A DNA stretch of 64,000 nucleotides, from the NCBI GenBank assembly GCA_000497835.1, contig KI547166.1:533990-597989 (forward strand), given 5' to 3'. A program made the position numbers and the translations under genes. This DNA is from a gamma proteobacterium L18 (GTDB lineage: Bacteria; Pseudomonadota; Gammaproteobacteria; Pseudomonadales; Pseudomonadaceae). Below the pieces are notes generated by a model, which made no database searches, had not been told where the DNA came from, and was given only the letters and a program-made list of their open reading frames with translations. Below are positions 25,303-32,732 of the stretch, one piece after another; within the stretch, counting starts at the first letter, position 1; every line of letters begins with the position of its first letter.

Positions 25303-28300
25303 CTATCGGGTATGCATCCAACTGCCCGTGGCGCCGATGCGGATCAACCCCGCCAAGGGGCAATATTGCTGGAATAGCCGCTGTACCTGCTGCTGCAGCT
25401 GGTCCTGGACCTTTTTCGCCAGGTAAACCTCACCCAGCGCCAGACGGTTGAGGTTGCGGAAGTTGCGCATGGCCGGCAGGTCACGGGCGATGACCTCGTT
25501 GAACAGCGCAGGGCCGGTGGTACGGCTGATCCTCGCGGCATAGGCCTGCATCTGCCGGGGGGTGTTGACGTACTCATAAGGGCGTACCCGGTACAGCTCG
25601 GGACTGGCCCTGAAACGCTGCCAGGCCAGTTGCGACATGTGCCGCAATACCGGGTTATCGGGCAAGGAACCGAAATTACTGTTGTTGAAATCCACCACCA
25701 TGCCCAGCGTGCGATGACGAACCGGGGCATTGAGCAACAATTCCCCAGGCTTTACCTGGAAAGGCTGTGAGGAAAATTGCCGGGCCGTGGTGGACACGAT
25801 TGCGTCATCCACGTCCATGTACAATCCGCCACTGTGATCCAGCACGGCGTAGCGCAGTACATCCACGGCACTGGCCAGGTTGGCCCCGTCCCCGCGGCTG
25901 GCCGCCAGAAAATGTTCGTGGTAGCGACTTTGACGGAAGGCCTGGAAAAACTCGCTGTCTTCCAGGTTCAGTACCGTCAGGCCTGTTGGCTGTTGCCCCA
26001 GGCGCTCCAGGGTGAGCTTGAGTTCGTCCGCATCGGCAATCGACAGGTAAAGCCGGGTCTGAAAAGGCATCGGGCCCTGTGCGGCCTCCCGGGCATTGGC
26101 CAGCACGCGCTTGACCATGCCGCGCGGCATGTGCCGCCCCAGCCAGAAGCTGTGGATCAGCCGCGGGATGGGCTGGGCGCCCGTCATGTCGGGCGTGGCC
26201 AATTGGAACGGCACGTCAACCTCTATCCCCAATTCCTTCAGGCGCGCGGCCGAGGCGCTCGCGCTCAGCAACGGCTGCGCAGCAGGGTCAGCCACCACGA
26301 CAAACTCGCCGCGGGCAGGATCATGACGCCAGGCGCGGCCGCCGTCATCGCGCCAGCAGTCGCGAAAGGGGTCATACCGCACCCGCTGCGGCACTCCGGC
26401 CACGCTGAGGCTGTACTGGGTGACCGCCTGTCCACCCTCGGGCTGGCGCACCCGCACGCCCTTCAACACCCCACCTTCGGTGCCTGGCGCTGACCAGGCC
26501 GCAAGCGCTTGGGTCTGGGGCTCCAACTCGGCGGCGGGCACCAGATTGATCCGACTGGGATGCAGGCCATCGAGCTGCACATGCACCTCATCGAACGCCC
26601 AGCCATCATTGGCAAAGTCGTCCAGCGACTGCCCCAGGGCCAGGCGCTGGGCCACGAAATCGGACGGGTAGTTCTCGCGCGCCAGGACAACAGCCGTGTT
26701 GTACGCAAGGTTCTCGCGCAAGGACACCGCTGCCAGCCCGTACGTGTCAATTTCATACACCACGAACGGGCCATCGAAGGCCACCTTGGCGTATTGCAGT
26801 GCCCCCAGGCGCGTGGCAAAGGCCTGCAGCAGCGGACCGTCGAGCATCGGCTGCGCCTGATCAAACCGGCGAGTTGCCGCGAATCCGTTCCTCAACGGGC
26901 GCGTGGGGTCGCTGCCACGGGGGAATGATTGGGGTTTGAACACACGGGGCAGATTGCGTCGCTCCATCAGGCCCAGGCTGTTGAACGTGGTCTCGGGCCG
27001 GGGCGCGATCGCAGGCTGCAAGGGCACCACCTCGATACCGCCCTCGCCGGGCTCCGGCGGCGCCGGGGTGATATCGGTTTCTTCAGGCCCTGGCGCGGCA
27101 TCCAGGGCGATGAACAACAGGTTGAATACGGCATTGATGCCATTGCCGATCGCCGCAACGATCGCCTGGCGCCGCTCCTGGGCGGTACGGGCCACCACCG
27201 CCTGCTGAATATTGAGCACCATCGACGTCACACTGGCCCCCACCAGGGTCAGCGCCACCGGCCAGCCCAGCGGCGCGAAGGCACTGCCCAGGCTGATGAA
27301 CGCGCCCAGGTAGCCAATCCACATCTGCTTGCGCAACTGCGCGTTATCCACCAGCAAGGTCGAGGATTGTTCGATCATTTGCGCCTTGGCCTGCGCACTC
27401 AGGTAATCGAAGGGGTCACGGTCAATCGCGGCACTGCCCTGCTCGATCAGCCCCAGCAGCAGCCCCTGCCGGTCGCCGGCCATGCGCAGCAGCGTGGCAC
27501 GCAAGGGCGCCAGCGCCGGATCACTGGCGGCATTGAAGACACTGAAATGGGTGGCCAACAGTGCCCGTCGATGCGGCTGCGAGGCCTCGGCGGCCAGCCA
27601 GCGATAAAGGCCTTCAGGGTTGTCGAATGCCTGCAAGGGCTGGGCATCACCCGGGATGTACAGCACCTGCCGCCCTTGAGCGTCGGACACCCGCACGATG
27701 TCCCGGGCGACGAAACCGCCCACCGTCAGCAACCGTACACTGACCCCTGCCAGCGGCGCCGACGGCCGCGCCAGACGAGCCACATCCGGGGTGCCATCGA
27801 AGGCCGACACCAGCCCCTGCCGCGCCAGCTCACCCGCCTCGGCACTCAACTGGCCGCTGCGCAGGGCACCGCCCAGGCTGGCCAGGAACGCCACCCGGGC
27901 CAGCCGCGCATGCTCTCGGCCATTGCGGCTCCAGAAGCTTTGCAATCGCTGACGGTAGGCGCCGGCGAAATCCACGGCCCAGAAATCAGCCGCCAGATCG
28001 CGCGCCAACACGGCCACCTGGTTGCCCGCATGGTAAAGGCCATGCCCGGGGCCATCGGTGTACAGCCCACCCATCTGGTCCAGCACGTCGAGATTGTCCT
28101 GGTCGGTGGCGCGGAACCGCTCCAGCACCAATTCCACCAGGGTCAGGGACTGCGCAGGATGCCCATAGTGGACCCAGCCGGTGAAACTGGCGGGGTCGCT
28201 GACAGCATTGTCGAAACGATGCCACCATACTTTTTCGGGATCTACATGATCGGCGCCATGCCTGGTCAACAACCGGCGTGCCTGTTCGGTCGCCAGCAGG

Positions 28301-28377
28301 TAGAGGTCGGGAAACTCGTCGACCAGGCGCTGGGCGTCCGCCAGCAAGACATTCATGTTTTCGGTCTGGTAATCCAT
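25303..28377 (-). CDS. Large toxin-like protein with TcdA/TcdB-type glycosyltransferase
   Basis: The product is about 1024 residues from ATG 28377, which has GGAG 8 bp upstream; a GTG at 28389 overlaps that site. Residues about 1-330 resemble the DUF6543/dermonecrotic-toxin N-terminus (FPDLYLLATEQARRLL, VWWHRFDNA, FTGWVHYGHPAQSLTLVELVLERF). Two hydrophobic stretches (about 352-395 and 408-428) could insert in a membrane. A Pro/Glu linker and a central domain follow. The C-terminal part looks like a GT-A toxin glycosyltransferase: IPRLIHSFWLG at 737-747 (Trp745), SAVDVLRYAVLDHSGGLYMDVDDA with DVDD at 855-858, and TGPALFNEVI. TcdB and PaTox use this motif to bind Mn2+/UDP-sugar and modify Rho GTPases. 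No Sec signal, immunity or secretion gene is adjacent. Target and delivery are unknown. Confidence 0.72.
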   Translation of the reverse strand: MDYQTENMNVLLADAQRLVDEFPDLYLLATEQARRLLTRHGADHVDPEKVWWHRFDNAVSDPASFTGWVHYGHPAQSLTLVELVLERFRATDQDNLDVLDQMGGLYTDGPGHGLYHAGNQVAVLARDLAADFWAVDFAGAYRQRLQSFWSRNGREHARLARVAFLASLGGALRSGQLSAEAGELARQGLVSAFDGTPDVARLARPSAPLAGVSVRLLTVGGFVARDIVRVSDAQGRQVLYIPGDAQPLQAFDNPEGLYRWLAAEASQPHRRALLATHFSVFNAASDPALAPLRATLLRMAGDRQGLLLGLIEQGSAAIDRDPFDYLSAQAKAQMIEQSSTLLVDNAQLRKQMWIGYLGAFISLGSAFAPLGWPVALTLVGASVTSMVLNIQQAVVARTAQERRQAIVAAIGNGINAVFNLLFIALDAAPGPEETDITPAPPEPGEGGIEVVPLQPAIAPRPETTFNSLGLMERRNLPRVFKPQSFPRGSDPTRPLRNGFAATRRFDQAQPMLDGPLLQAFATRLGALQYAKVAFDGPFVVYEIDTYGLAAVSLRENLAYNTAVVLARENYPSDFVAQRLALGQSLDDFANDGWAFDEVHVQLDGLHPSRINLVPAAELEPQTQALAAWSAPGTEGGVLKGVRVRQPEGGQAVTQYSLSVAGVPQRVRYDPFRDCWRDDGGRAWRHDPARGEFVVVADPAAQPLLSASASAARLKELGIEVDVPFQLATPDMTGAQPIPRLIHSFWLGRHMPRGMVKRVLANAREAAQGPMPFQTRLYLSIADADELKLTLERLGQQPTGLTVLNLEDSEFFQAFRQSRYHEHFLAASRGDGANLASAVDVLRYAVLDHSGGLYMDVDDAIVSTTARQFSSQPFQVKPGELLLNAPVRHRTLGMVVDFNNSNFGSLPDNPVLRHMSQLAWQRFRASPELYRVRPYEYVNTPRQMQAYAARISRTTGPALFNEVIARDLPAMRNFRNLNRLALGEVYLAKKVQDQLQQQVQRLFQQYCPLAGLIRIGATGSWMHTR

Positions 28378-28509
28378 GTGCCGCTCCACTCGGGGGAAAG
28401 TCTCCCATGGTGGAATTGCGGCCCCTTGGCCAGGCGGTATCTATGTACTTAACGACCATTTAATCCAGGCGCGGCACAGTGCACGCTTGACCTTCTACAG
28501 GACGTACTC

Positions 28510-29319
28510 ATGTTGAGCATTGGCATAGGCCCCTTCGCCCTGGCCGTCGATCACCTGGTACTGATGGGCGCGCTGGGCGTGGCGGTAGCCGTGGGCGGCT
28601 GGCTGGCCAGGCGCCGGGGCGTCGGCAGCCCGGAAAACCTGATTTTCAGCCTCTTCCTGCTGGCCCTGCTGGCTTCACGACTGGGATTCGTGGCCCGCTA
28701 TGGGCGCGAATACCTGGACAATCCGTGGCAGGTCATCGACCTTCGCGATGGCGGTTTCGCACTGGCACCAGGGCTGCTGACGCTGATCGCCGCCAGCCTG
28801 TGGCAAGGCTGGCGGCGTCGTGCGCTGCGCGTACCCTTGGCGGCGGCCCTGGCCTGCGGGCTTTTGGTGTGGGGCACTGCCGGCTTGATCAATCAGCAGC
28901 AGCACGACAGCCCGACCCTGCCCCAGGTGGCCTTGCAGGACGCCCAGGGGCGCCAGGTGTCGATGCCAGGCAATGACCCGCGGCCGCTGGTGGTCAACCT
29001 CTGGGCCAGTTGGTGCCCGCCGTGCCGTCGTGAAATACCCGCACTGCTGCAAGCCCAGGCCCGACGGGGCGACGTGCGCTTCGTGTTCATCAATCAGGGC
29101 GAGACGCCTGAAGACGTCAGCAATTTCATTGCCACCACAGGCCTGGATCAAGAGCAGGTGGCCTACGACCCCGGCAGCCAGTGGGGCCGCCACGTGCGTT
29201 CCGTCGCGCTGCCCACCACACTGTTCTACAGCAACGACGGGCGGCTGCTGGGTAGCCACTTGGGCGAATTGTCCGAAGCCACCCTGGCCGACGCCATGAA
29301 AGTGTTCCCTGCGCCCTGA
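28510..29319 (+). CDS. Membrane-anchored TlpA-like thioredoxin with Lgt-like N-terminus
   Basis: The 269-residue protein joins about four membrane segments (residues 1-127) to a C-terminal TlpA/ResA thioredoxin domain (about 135-269) with the active site NLWASWCPPCRREIPAL and the cis-Pro region SVALPTTLFY. The membrane part contains ARYGREYLDNPWQVIDLRDGGFAL, reminiscent of a shortened prolipoprotein diacylglyceryl transferase (Lgt), probably no longer catalytic. The thioredoxin domain should face the periplasm and reduce disulfides. AGGA precedes the ATG. It is divergent from the toxin-like gene and lies 131 bp before the PvdS-like sigma gene. Confidence 0.88.
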   Translation: MLSIGIGPFALAVDHLVLMGALGVAVAVGGWLARRRGVGSPENLIFSLFLLALLASRLGFVARYGREYLDNPWQVIDLRDGGFALAPGLLTLIAASLWQGWRRRALRVPLAAALACGLLVWGTAGLINQQQHDSPTLPQVALQDAQGRQVSMPGNDPRPLVVNLWASWCPPCRREIPALLQAQARRGDVRFVFINQGETPEDVSNFIATTGLDQEQVAYDPGSQWGRHVRSVALPTTLFYSNDGRLLGSHLGELSEATLADAMKVFPAP

Positions 29320-29355
29320 CCGGTGCGCGGGTCCATTTACATCAACATCTCATTT

Positions 29356-29374
29356 GACAACAATTATCATTAGC
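29356..29374. promoter_or_regulatory. Candidate Fur box
   Basis: The 19 bases at 29356-29374 (GACAACAATTATCATTAGC) match 14 of 19 positions of the Fur consensus GATAATGATAATCATTATC. The site lies 77 bp upstream of the PvdS-like start, where Fur-Fe would be expected to repress an iron-starvation sigma factor. Confidence 0.7.
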
Positions 29375-29450
29375 ACTAGCTTGGAGGCATTCGCCCAAGG
29401 GCAGCACCCTGCCCTTGCGCACATCTATCGGCAACAAGGTGACGTCCACG

Positions 29451-29984
29451 ATGGAACAACGACTCACAACAACCGGTGAAAGGTCCCTGCTGCAAGCATT
29501 CATCGACCACCGCACCCTGCTGGTCAATATCGCTGCACGTATCACTGGCTGCCACGCCCGTGGCGAAGATGTCGTGCAGGACGCTTTTTTTCGTGTGCAA
29601 TCAGCCCCCTCGATCACGTCCTCGCTCAAGGAACAGATGGGCTACCTGCTGCGCGTGGTGCGCAACCTGGCCATTGATCGTTACCGCAAGCAGGCACTGG
29701 AGCGGCGCTACTGCAGCCACGAGGACGCCGACCTGCAGCAGATCGTGGACAACGCCACACCGCAAGACACCCACTTGCATCTGAGCACCCTGGATGTGGT
29801 GGAACACGCCCTGGGAGAGCTGCCCACACGTACCCGATACGCCTTCGAGATGTACCGCCTGCATGGCGTGCCACAACGGGTGCTGGCGCTGGAACTGGGC
29901 GTCTCGCCGACCCTGGTCAATTTCATGATTCGCAACGCCCTGGTCCATTGCCGCCGCGCGTCAGGGGAGTTGCTGGTGGCGTGA
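29451..29984 (+). CDS. pvdS: PvdS-like iron-starvation ECF sigma factor
   Basis: The 177-residue protein from ATG 29451 (AAGGTGA 8 bp upstream) is very close to PvdS in wording: LLQAFIDHRTLLVNIAARITGCHARGEDVVQDAFFRVQSAP (region 2), LLRVVRNLAIDRYRKQALE, and region 4 ELPTRTRYAFEMYRLHGVPQRVLALELGVSPTLVNFMIRNALVHCRR. PvdS directs transcription of pyoverdine siderophore genes under iron limitation. A Fur-like box precedes it. No pyoverdine synthesis genes lie in the window, as is usual where pvdS is unlinked. An in-frame ATG at 29415 would add an unconserved leader. Confidence 0.9.
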   Translation: MEQRLTTTGERSLLQAFIDHRTLLVNIAARITGCHARGEDVVQDAFFRVQSAPSITSSLKEQMGYLLRVVRNLAIDRYRKQALERRYCSHEDADLQQIVDNATPQDTHLHLSTLDVVEHALGELPTRTRYAFEMYRLHGVPQRVLALELGVSPTLVNFMIRNALVHCRRASGELLVA

Positions 29985-30021
29985 AAGGGTGCGATCCACA
30001 CCGCGATCCGCGGGGTAACGC

Positions 30022-30876
30022 CTAACCCTGTGGCACCGCATGCGCCACCACCGGCTGCTCGGGCAGCGGCCGCACGGCAATCTTGTAAGGGTCAAACACC
30101 TTGAATATCTGCCCGTTGTCGCGCAGCTGCTGCAGCAACTGCTCAAACGCCTGGCCGCTGATGGGCGACTGCGGGCGCAGCAACGCGTAGTGGTGGTACA
30201 GCTGATCGATGCGATCGGAAATCAGCAGTTCCTTGCCCACCCCCGGGTTGCGATTCAGGTAGTCATACAGGTAGGAACGCGTCACCAGGGCGATGTCAGC
30301 GCGGTCGCGCAGCACCATCATCAGGTTGCTGTCGTGGGAATAGGTCAGCGTGGCGCCGTAGTGCTCGGTGAGAAACTGCGGGTCGGCGTTGAAATCGGCA
30401 AAAGCGTAGTGGTAACCGCTGAACAGCGCCAGGCGCTTGCCGGTCAGGTCGGCGAAGAACGTCTGATCGCGATGGTCGCCGCGCTTGGCGACGAAAATCT
30501 CGGCATCCTCCAGCCCCATGTCGACGCTCACGTGCTCGATTTTCTCCCACCCCCACTCGGGGTTTTCAAAGATCGCCATGTCGATGCGACCGTCCTGGAA
30601 ATCACGGTAGCGCCGCGGAATCGAAGTGGGTACCAGCACGAAATGGTATTGCGTCTGCACGGCGTTGAGGTCTTGCACCAACTGCGGCAGCAACCCCGTG
30701 TCGGCGCCGGTTTCCGGCCGCACGGTGTAGGGCGGGAAGTGCGCCGCCCCCACCCGCACTTCCTGCGCGGCCATGGCCTGCAAGGTCGTCAGGCCCAGGC
30801 CTGCCCATAGCAATAACCGCGCGATGTAGCGCGGGCGTGTCCCAGTCAAGATAGGTACCTCGGGGGCAGAGGACAT
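30022..30876 (-). CDS. Periplasmic solute-binding-like protein (family 3)
   Basis: The 284-residue protein has a long n-region before the hydrophobic signal (YIARLLLWAGLGLTTLQAMAAQ) and an SBP_bac_3 body: VRVGAAHFPPYTVRPETGADTGLLPQLVQDLNAVQTQYHFVLVPTSIPRRYRDFQDGRIDMAIFENPEW...YLNRNPGVGKELL. GAGGA lies 5 bp before the ATG. No permease or ATPase genes adjoin, so it may be a stand-alone binding protein or a sensor partner. It is convergent with the sigma gene. Confidence 0.82.
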   Translation of the reverse strand: MSSAPEVPILTGTRPRYIARLLLWAGLGLTTLQAMAAQEVRVGAAHFPPYTVRPETGADTGLLPQLVQDLNAVQTQYHFVLVPTSIPRRYRDFQDGRIDMAIFENPEWGWEKIEHVSVDMGLEDAEIFVAKRGDHRDQTFFADLTGKRLALFSGYHYAFADFNADPQFLTEHYGATLTYSHDSNLMMVLRDRADIALVTRSYLYDYLNRNPGVGKELLISDRIDQLYHHYALLRPQSPISGQAFEQLLQQLRDNGQIFKVFDPYKIAVRPLPEQPVVAHAVPQG

Positions 30877-30930
30877 TGGATCCTCATAAATTAGGCGTTT
30901 GGACCTGTTTCGACAACCGCAAACTTTGCC

Positions 30931-31554
30931 TTACGGCTCCTTGAGCAACAACGTCAACGCCTGATCGGCCAACTGCTCAAGGCTCAAGCTCCCCTGGGGT
31001 TTGAACCACGTGGTGGTCCACGACAGCGCCCCGGTCAGGAAACGACGAGTGATGGCCACGTCGCCACTGATCAGGCCGGCGTCACGCGCCTCTCCCAGCA
31101 CCTGCAGCCACACCTGTTCGTACAGGTCACGCAGCGCACGCACCTGGGCCTGGCCCTCGGCAGACAAAGAGCGCCATTCATACACCAGCACCGCCATGGC
31201 CTCGCCGGTCCCGCCCATGATCGATTGCAGCTCACAGCGGATCAGCGCCAGCACGCGGTCGCGCACATCGCGGGCCTCGGCCAGCTCGGCGCGCATCAGC
31301 GCGGTGTTGTAGAGCATGGTCTGCTCCATCACCGAGCGCAGGATCTCATCCTTGCTTTTGAAGTGATGGAAAATACTGCCCGACTGAATACCCACGGCGG
31401 CCGCCAGGTCGCGCACCGTGGTGCGGTCGAAGCCCTTGTTGCGAAACAGATGGGCCGCCGTCTGCAACAGCTGGCCGCGCGGGCTGTCAGGGTCGGTCAG
31501 CTGTCCGCTAGCCACCAGTTGCTGCATTACTTCACGGGCCTTGTGCTCGTCCAC
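30931..31554 (-). CDS. TetR-family transcriptional regulator
   Basis: The 207-residue protein has a TetR HTH at about residues 27-75 (RGQLLQTAAHLFRNKGFDRTTVRDLAAAVGIQSGSIFHHFKSKDEILRSVMEQ) and a helical ligand-binding domain. The N-terminal 25 residues precede the usual TetR start. A perfect 10-bp palindrome 65 bp upstream (31619-31628) is a good autoregulatory operator candidate. The target may be itself or the divergent exonuclease gene. Confidence 0.92.
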   Translation of the reverse strand: MDEHKAREVMQQLVASGQLTDPDSPRGQLLQTAAHLFRNKGFDRTTVRDLAAAVGIQSGSIFHHFKSKDEILRSVMEQTMLYNTALMRAELAEARDVRDRVLALIRCELQSIMGGTGEAMAVLVYEWRSLSAEGQAQVRALRDLYEQVWLQVLGEARDAGLISGDVAITRRFLTGALSWTTTWFKPQGSLSLEQLADQALTLLLKEP

Positions 31555-31611
31555 GCCGATCGCCTCCCACCACCGTCAATAGCTGCGCGAGCAATTTAGG
31601 CCTTGCCGGCG

Positions 31612-31631
31612 GCCCAAGCAAGCGCTTGGGC
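31612..31631. promoter_or_regulatory. Palindrome upstream of the TetR gene
   Basis: GCCCAAGC-AAGC-GCTTGGGC has perfect 8-bp arms, and CAAGCGCTTG at 31619-31628 is a second, overlapping perfect palindrome. It lies between the divergent TetR and exonuclease genes, as expected for a TetR-dimer operator. No T-run follows, so a terminator is unlikely. Confidence 0.55.
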
Positions 31632-31708
31632 AATACCAAGGGGATATCGGAACTCTTTGCACTTGGCTACGCTCTAGCCAGAATGAGCACAGCGCACTGG
31701 AGCCTGCT

Positions 31709-32251
31709 ATGCCGCATTGGCTGGTCATCGATCTGGAAGCCACCACGGATGAGGGGGGCTGGCCGGTCGCGGAAATGGAAATCATCGAAATCGGTGCCAG
31801 CCTGGTCACGCGCGAAGGGCGCGAGGTGGATCACTTCCAGCGTTTCGTGCGGCCGCAGCGCCGGCCGTGCCTGACGCCCTTCTGCCGGCAACTGACGCAC
31901 ATTACCCAGGCCAACATTGACGCGGCAGCGACCTTGACCGAGGTGTGGCCGCAATTCGAACGCTGGCTCACGCACCATCAGGCCAACCTGCAGGGCTGGG
32001 TCAGTTGGGGCGACTATGACCGCCAGCAATTGCTGCTCAGCTGGCAGCAACACCAGTTGCACAGCCTGCTGGCCGATGTGCCGCACACCAATCTCAAGCA
32101 GCGCTTCGCCAAGGCCCGCAAGCTGCAACGGCCACTGGGCCTCAACGGCGCGTTGCAACTGGCCGGGCTGAACTTCACCGGCCAGCAACATCGCGCCCTG
32201 GAAGATGCGCGCAACACCGCGCGGCTGCTGCCCCTGAGCTTGCCTAACTAG
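31709..32251 (+). CDS. DEDDh 3'-5' exonuclease (KapD/ERI-1-like)
   Basis: The 180-residue protein shows Exo I LVIDLEATTDEGG (Asp, Glu), Exo II region WGDYDRQQLLLSW (Asp) and Exo III HRALEDARNTARLL (His, Asp), a complete DEDDh catalytic set, with EIIEIGASLVTREGREVDHFQRFVRPQ typical of the ERI-1/KapD exonucleases. Substrate is probably single-stranded RNA or DNA ends. It stands as a single gene; the PpnP gene follows 79 bp later. Confidence 0.9.
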   Translation: MPHWLVIDLEATTDEGGWPVAEMEIIEIGASLVTREGREVDHFQRFVRPQRRPCLTPFCRQLTHITQANIDAAATLTEVWPQFERWLTHHQANLQGWVSWGDYDRQQLLLSWQQHQLHSLLADVPHTNLKQRFAKARKLQRPLGLNGALQLAGLNFTGQQHRALEDARNTARLLPLSLPN

Positions 32252-32330
32252 ACGGTTAAAAGCGCGTGCACCGCCCTGCGCCCTTGGGCATACTGGCGAC
32301 CCCTTTTGACCCTATCCTGAGGATTCGCCC

Positions 32331-32612
32331 ATGTTTAAAGTCAACGAATACTTCGACGGCACCGTGAAGTCGATTGCTTTCGAAATGAAGGAAGGCCCTG
32401 CCACCATCGGCGTCATGGCCCCGGGCGAATACGAATTCGGCACCGCACAGAAAGAAATCATGCACGTGGTCACCGGCAAGTTGATCGTCAAGCTGCCTGA
32501 CAGCATCGAATGGGAAACCTTTGAAGGCGGCAGCCGCTTCAACGTTCCGGCCAACAGCAAGTTCCAGCTGAAAGTGGAAGTGGAAACCGCTTACCTCTGC
32601 GAATACCGCTGA
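32331..32612 (+). CDS. ppnP: Pyrimidine/purine nucleoside phosphorylase
   Basis: The 93-residue cupin-fold protein ([93 protein letters not shown]) is full-length PpnP (formerly DUF1255/UPF0345). The enzyme phosphorolyses several purine and pyrimidine nucleosides to the base and ribose 1-phosphate. AGGA precedes the ATG. A family-C hairpin follows 14 bp after the stop. Confidence 0.95.
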   Translation: MFKVNEYFDGTVKSIAFEMKEGPATIGVMAPGEYEFGTAQKEIMHVVTGKLIVKLPDSIEWETFEGGSRFNVPANSKFQLKVEVETAYLCEYR

Positions 32613-32626
32613 TCCGGCGCCCCTAT

Positions 32627-32723
32627 TGACTGTGGGACCGGGCGAAGCCCGGGAAAAGGCCTGCGCGGTGAGTCAGAGACTGCGCGGTGGCTGCTTCCCG
32701 AGCTTCGCCCGGTCCCACAGTCA
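32627..32723. repeat. Family C inverted repeat (29-nt arms)
   Basis: Arms 32627-32655 and 32695-32723 are reverse complements with one mismatch around a 39-nt spacer; the core is GTGGGACCGGGCGAAGC. It lies between the convergent ppnP and ABC exporter genes and could serve both as an mRNA end. Confidence 0.88.
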
Positions 32724-32732
32724 GTTGGGGCA

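Noticed and set aside
26929..28452. 507-residue plus-strand open frame inside the toxin-like gene
   Set aside because: Antisense shadow; the minus-strand frame is longer and carries recognisable motifs.
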